Origin: Trebonia sp. | GTDB lineage: Bacteria > Actinomycetota > Actinomycetes > Streptosporangiales > Streptosporangiaceae | Length of the DNA stretch: 5,149 nucleotides | NCBI GenBank assembly: GCA_030038035.1 | Contig: JASHPP010000610.1 | Location: 1 to 5,149, forward strand | Direction of reading: 5' to 3' | Shown here: piece by piece, positions 5,078 to 5,149 of the stretch | Numbering within the stretch: position 1 is the first letter of the stretch | How the letters are laid out: each line of letters opens with the position of its first letter | Notes under the pieces: generated by a model | Seen by the model: the letters and a program-made list of their open reading frames with translations, nothing else | What the model was told of the DNA's origin: nothing | Databases searched by the model: none | Made by a program: the position numbers and the translations under genes

Positions 5078-5149
5078 GTCCGAACTCCCATTCCCCGCGA
5101 GCGGGCTCACCGGCCGGGGCGGCAGTCACCAGCCTGGCCCGCGGGTGGC
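5078..5149 (-). other. zwf leader with ribosome binding site
   Basis: These 72 bases upstream of zwf hold the ribosome binding site GGGAG (5089-5085) and a short dyad CCCGCGAGCGGG (5094-5105). No -10/-35 pair is convincing. All that can be said of an upstream gene is that two of the three minus-strand frames stop here (TGA), so a gene ending just before zwf is possible but not identifiable. Confidence 0.4.

Overview
The window is a GC-rich stretch (most codons end in G or C) that looks chromosomal and actinobacterial. The strongest support is the glucose-6-phosphate dehydrogenase, which resembles the mycobacterial Zwf1 type, and the HAD phosphatase, which resembles mycobacterial Rv3400. These likenesses come from remembered sequences, not from a search. 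I see no insertion sequence, tRNA, rRNA, CRISPR array or phage gene.

Layout: (1) 1-977, minus strand: a nucleotide-sugar dehydrogenase that runs off the left edge. (2) 978-1254: a 277-bp intergenic region with a weak minus-strand promoter, a tandem 22-bp-spaced direct repeat upstream of it, a GC-rich dyad and a terminator-like hairpin for the next gene. (3) 1255-1683, minus strand: a small MerR-type regulator with a proline-rich tail. (4) 1684-1760: a compact divergent control region with a dyad overlapping both candidate promoters. (5) 1761-2777, plus strand: an ArsB/SLC13-type (ion transporter superfamily) membrane permease whose reading frame has no usual start codon upstream of its first membrane segments; ACG at 1761 is the best-supported start. 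(6) 2778-2906: convergent region with a likely plus-strand terminator, a strong hairpin after the opposing gene and an in-frame 36-codon open extension. (7) 2907-3650, minus strand: a beta-phosphoglucomutase-like HAD hydrolase. (8) 3680-5077, minus strand: zwf, glucose-6-phosphate dehydrogenase. (9) 5078-5149: zwf leader, possibly including the end of an upstream gene.

zwf and the HAD gene are 29 bp apart on the same strand and are probably cotranscribed. Their chemistry fits: a beta-phosphoglucomutase makes glucose 6-phosphate and Zwf oxidises it into the pentose phosphate pathway with production of reduced nicotinamide cofactor. The MerR gene and the permease are divergent and probably form a regulator-target pair; the substrate is unknown, and neither protein contains cysteine, which argues against a thiol-based metal or arsenic sensor. 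The sugar dehydrogenase would supply uronic-acid-type nucleotide sugars for a cell-surface polymer and may be controlled by a tandem-site regulator. No clearly new system is present; the points most worth checking are the permease start codon and the tandem repeats.
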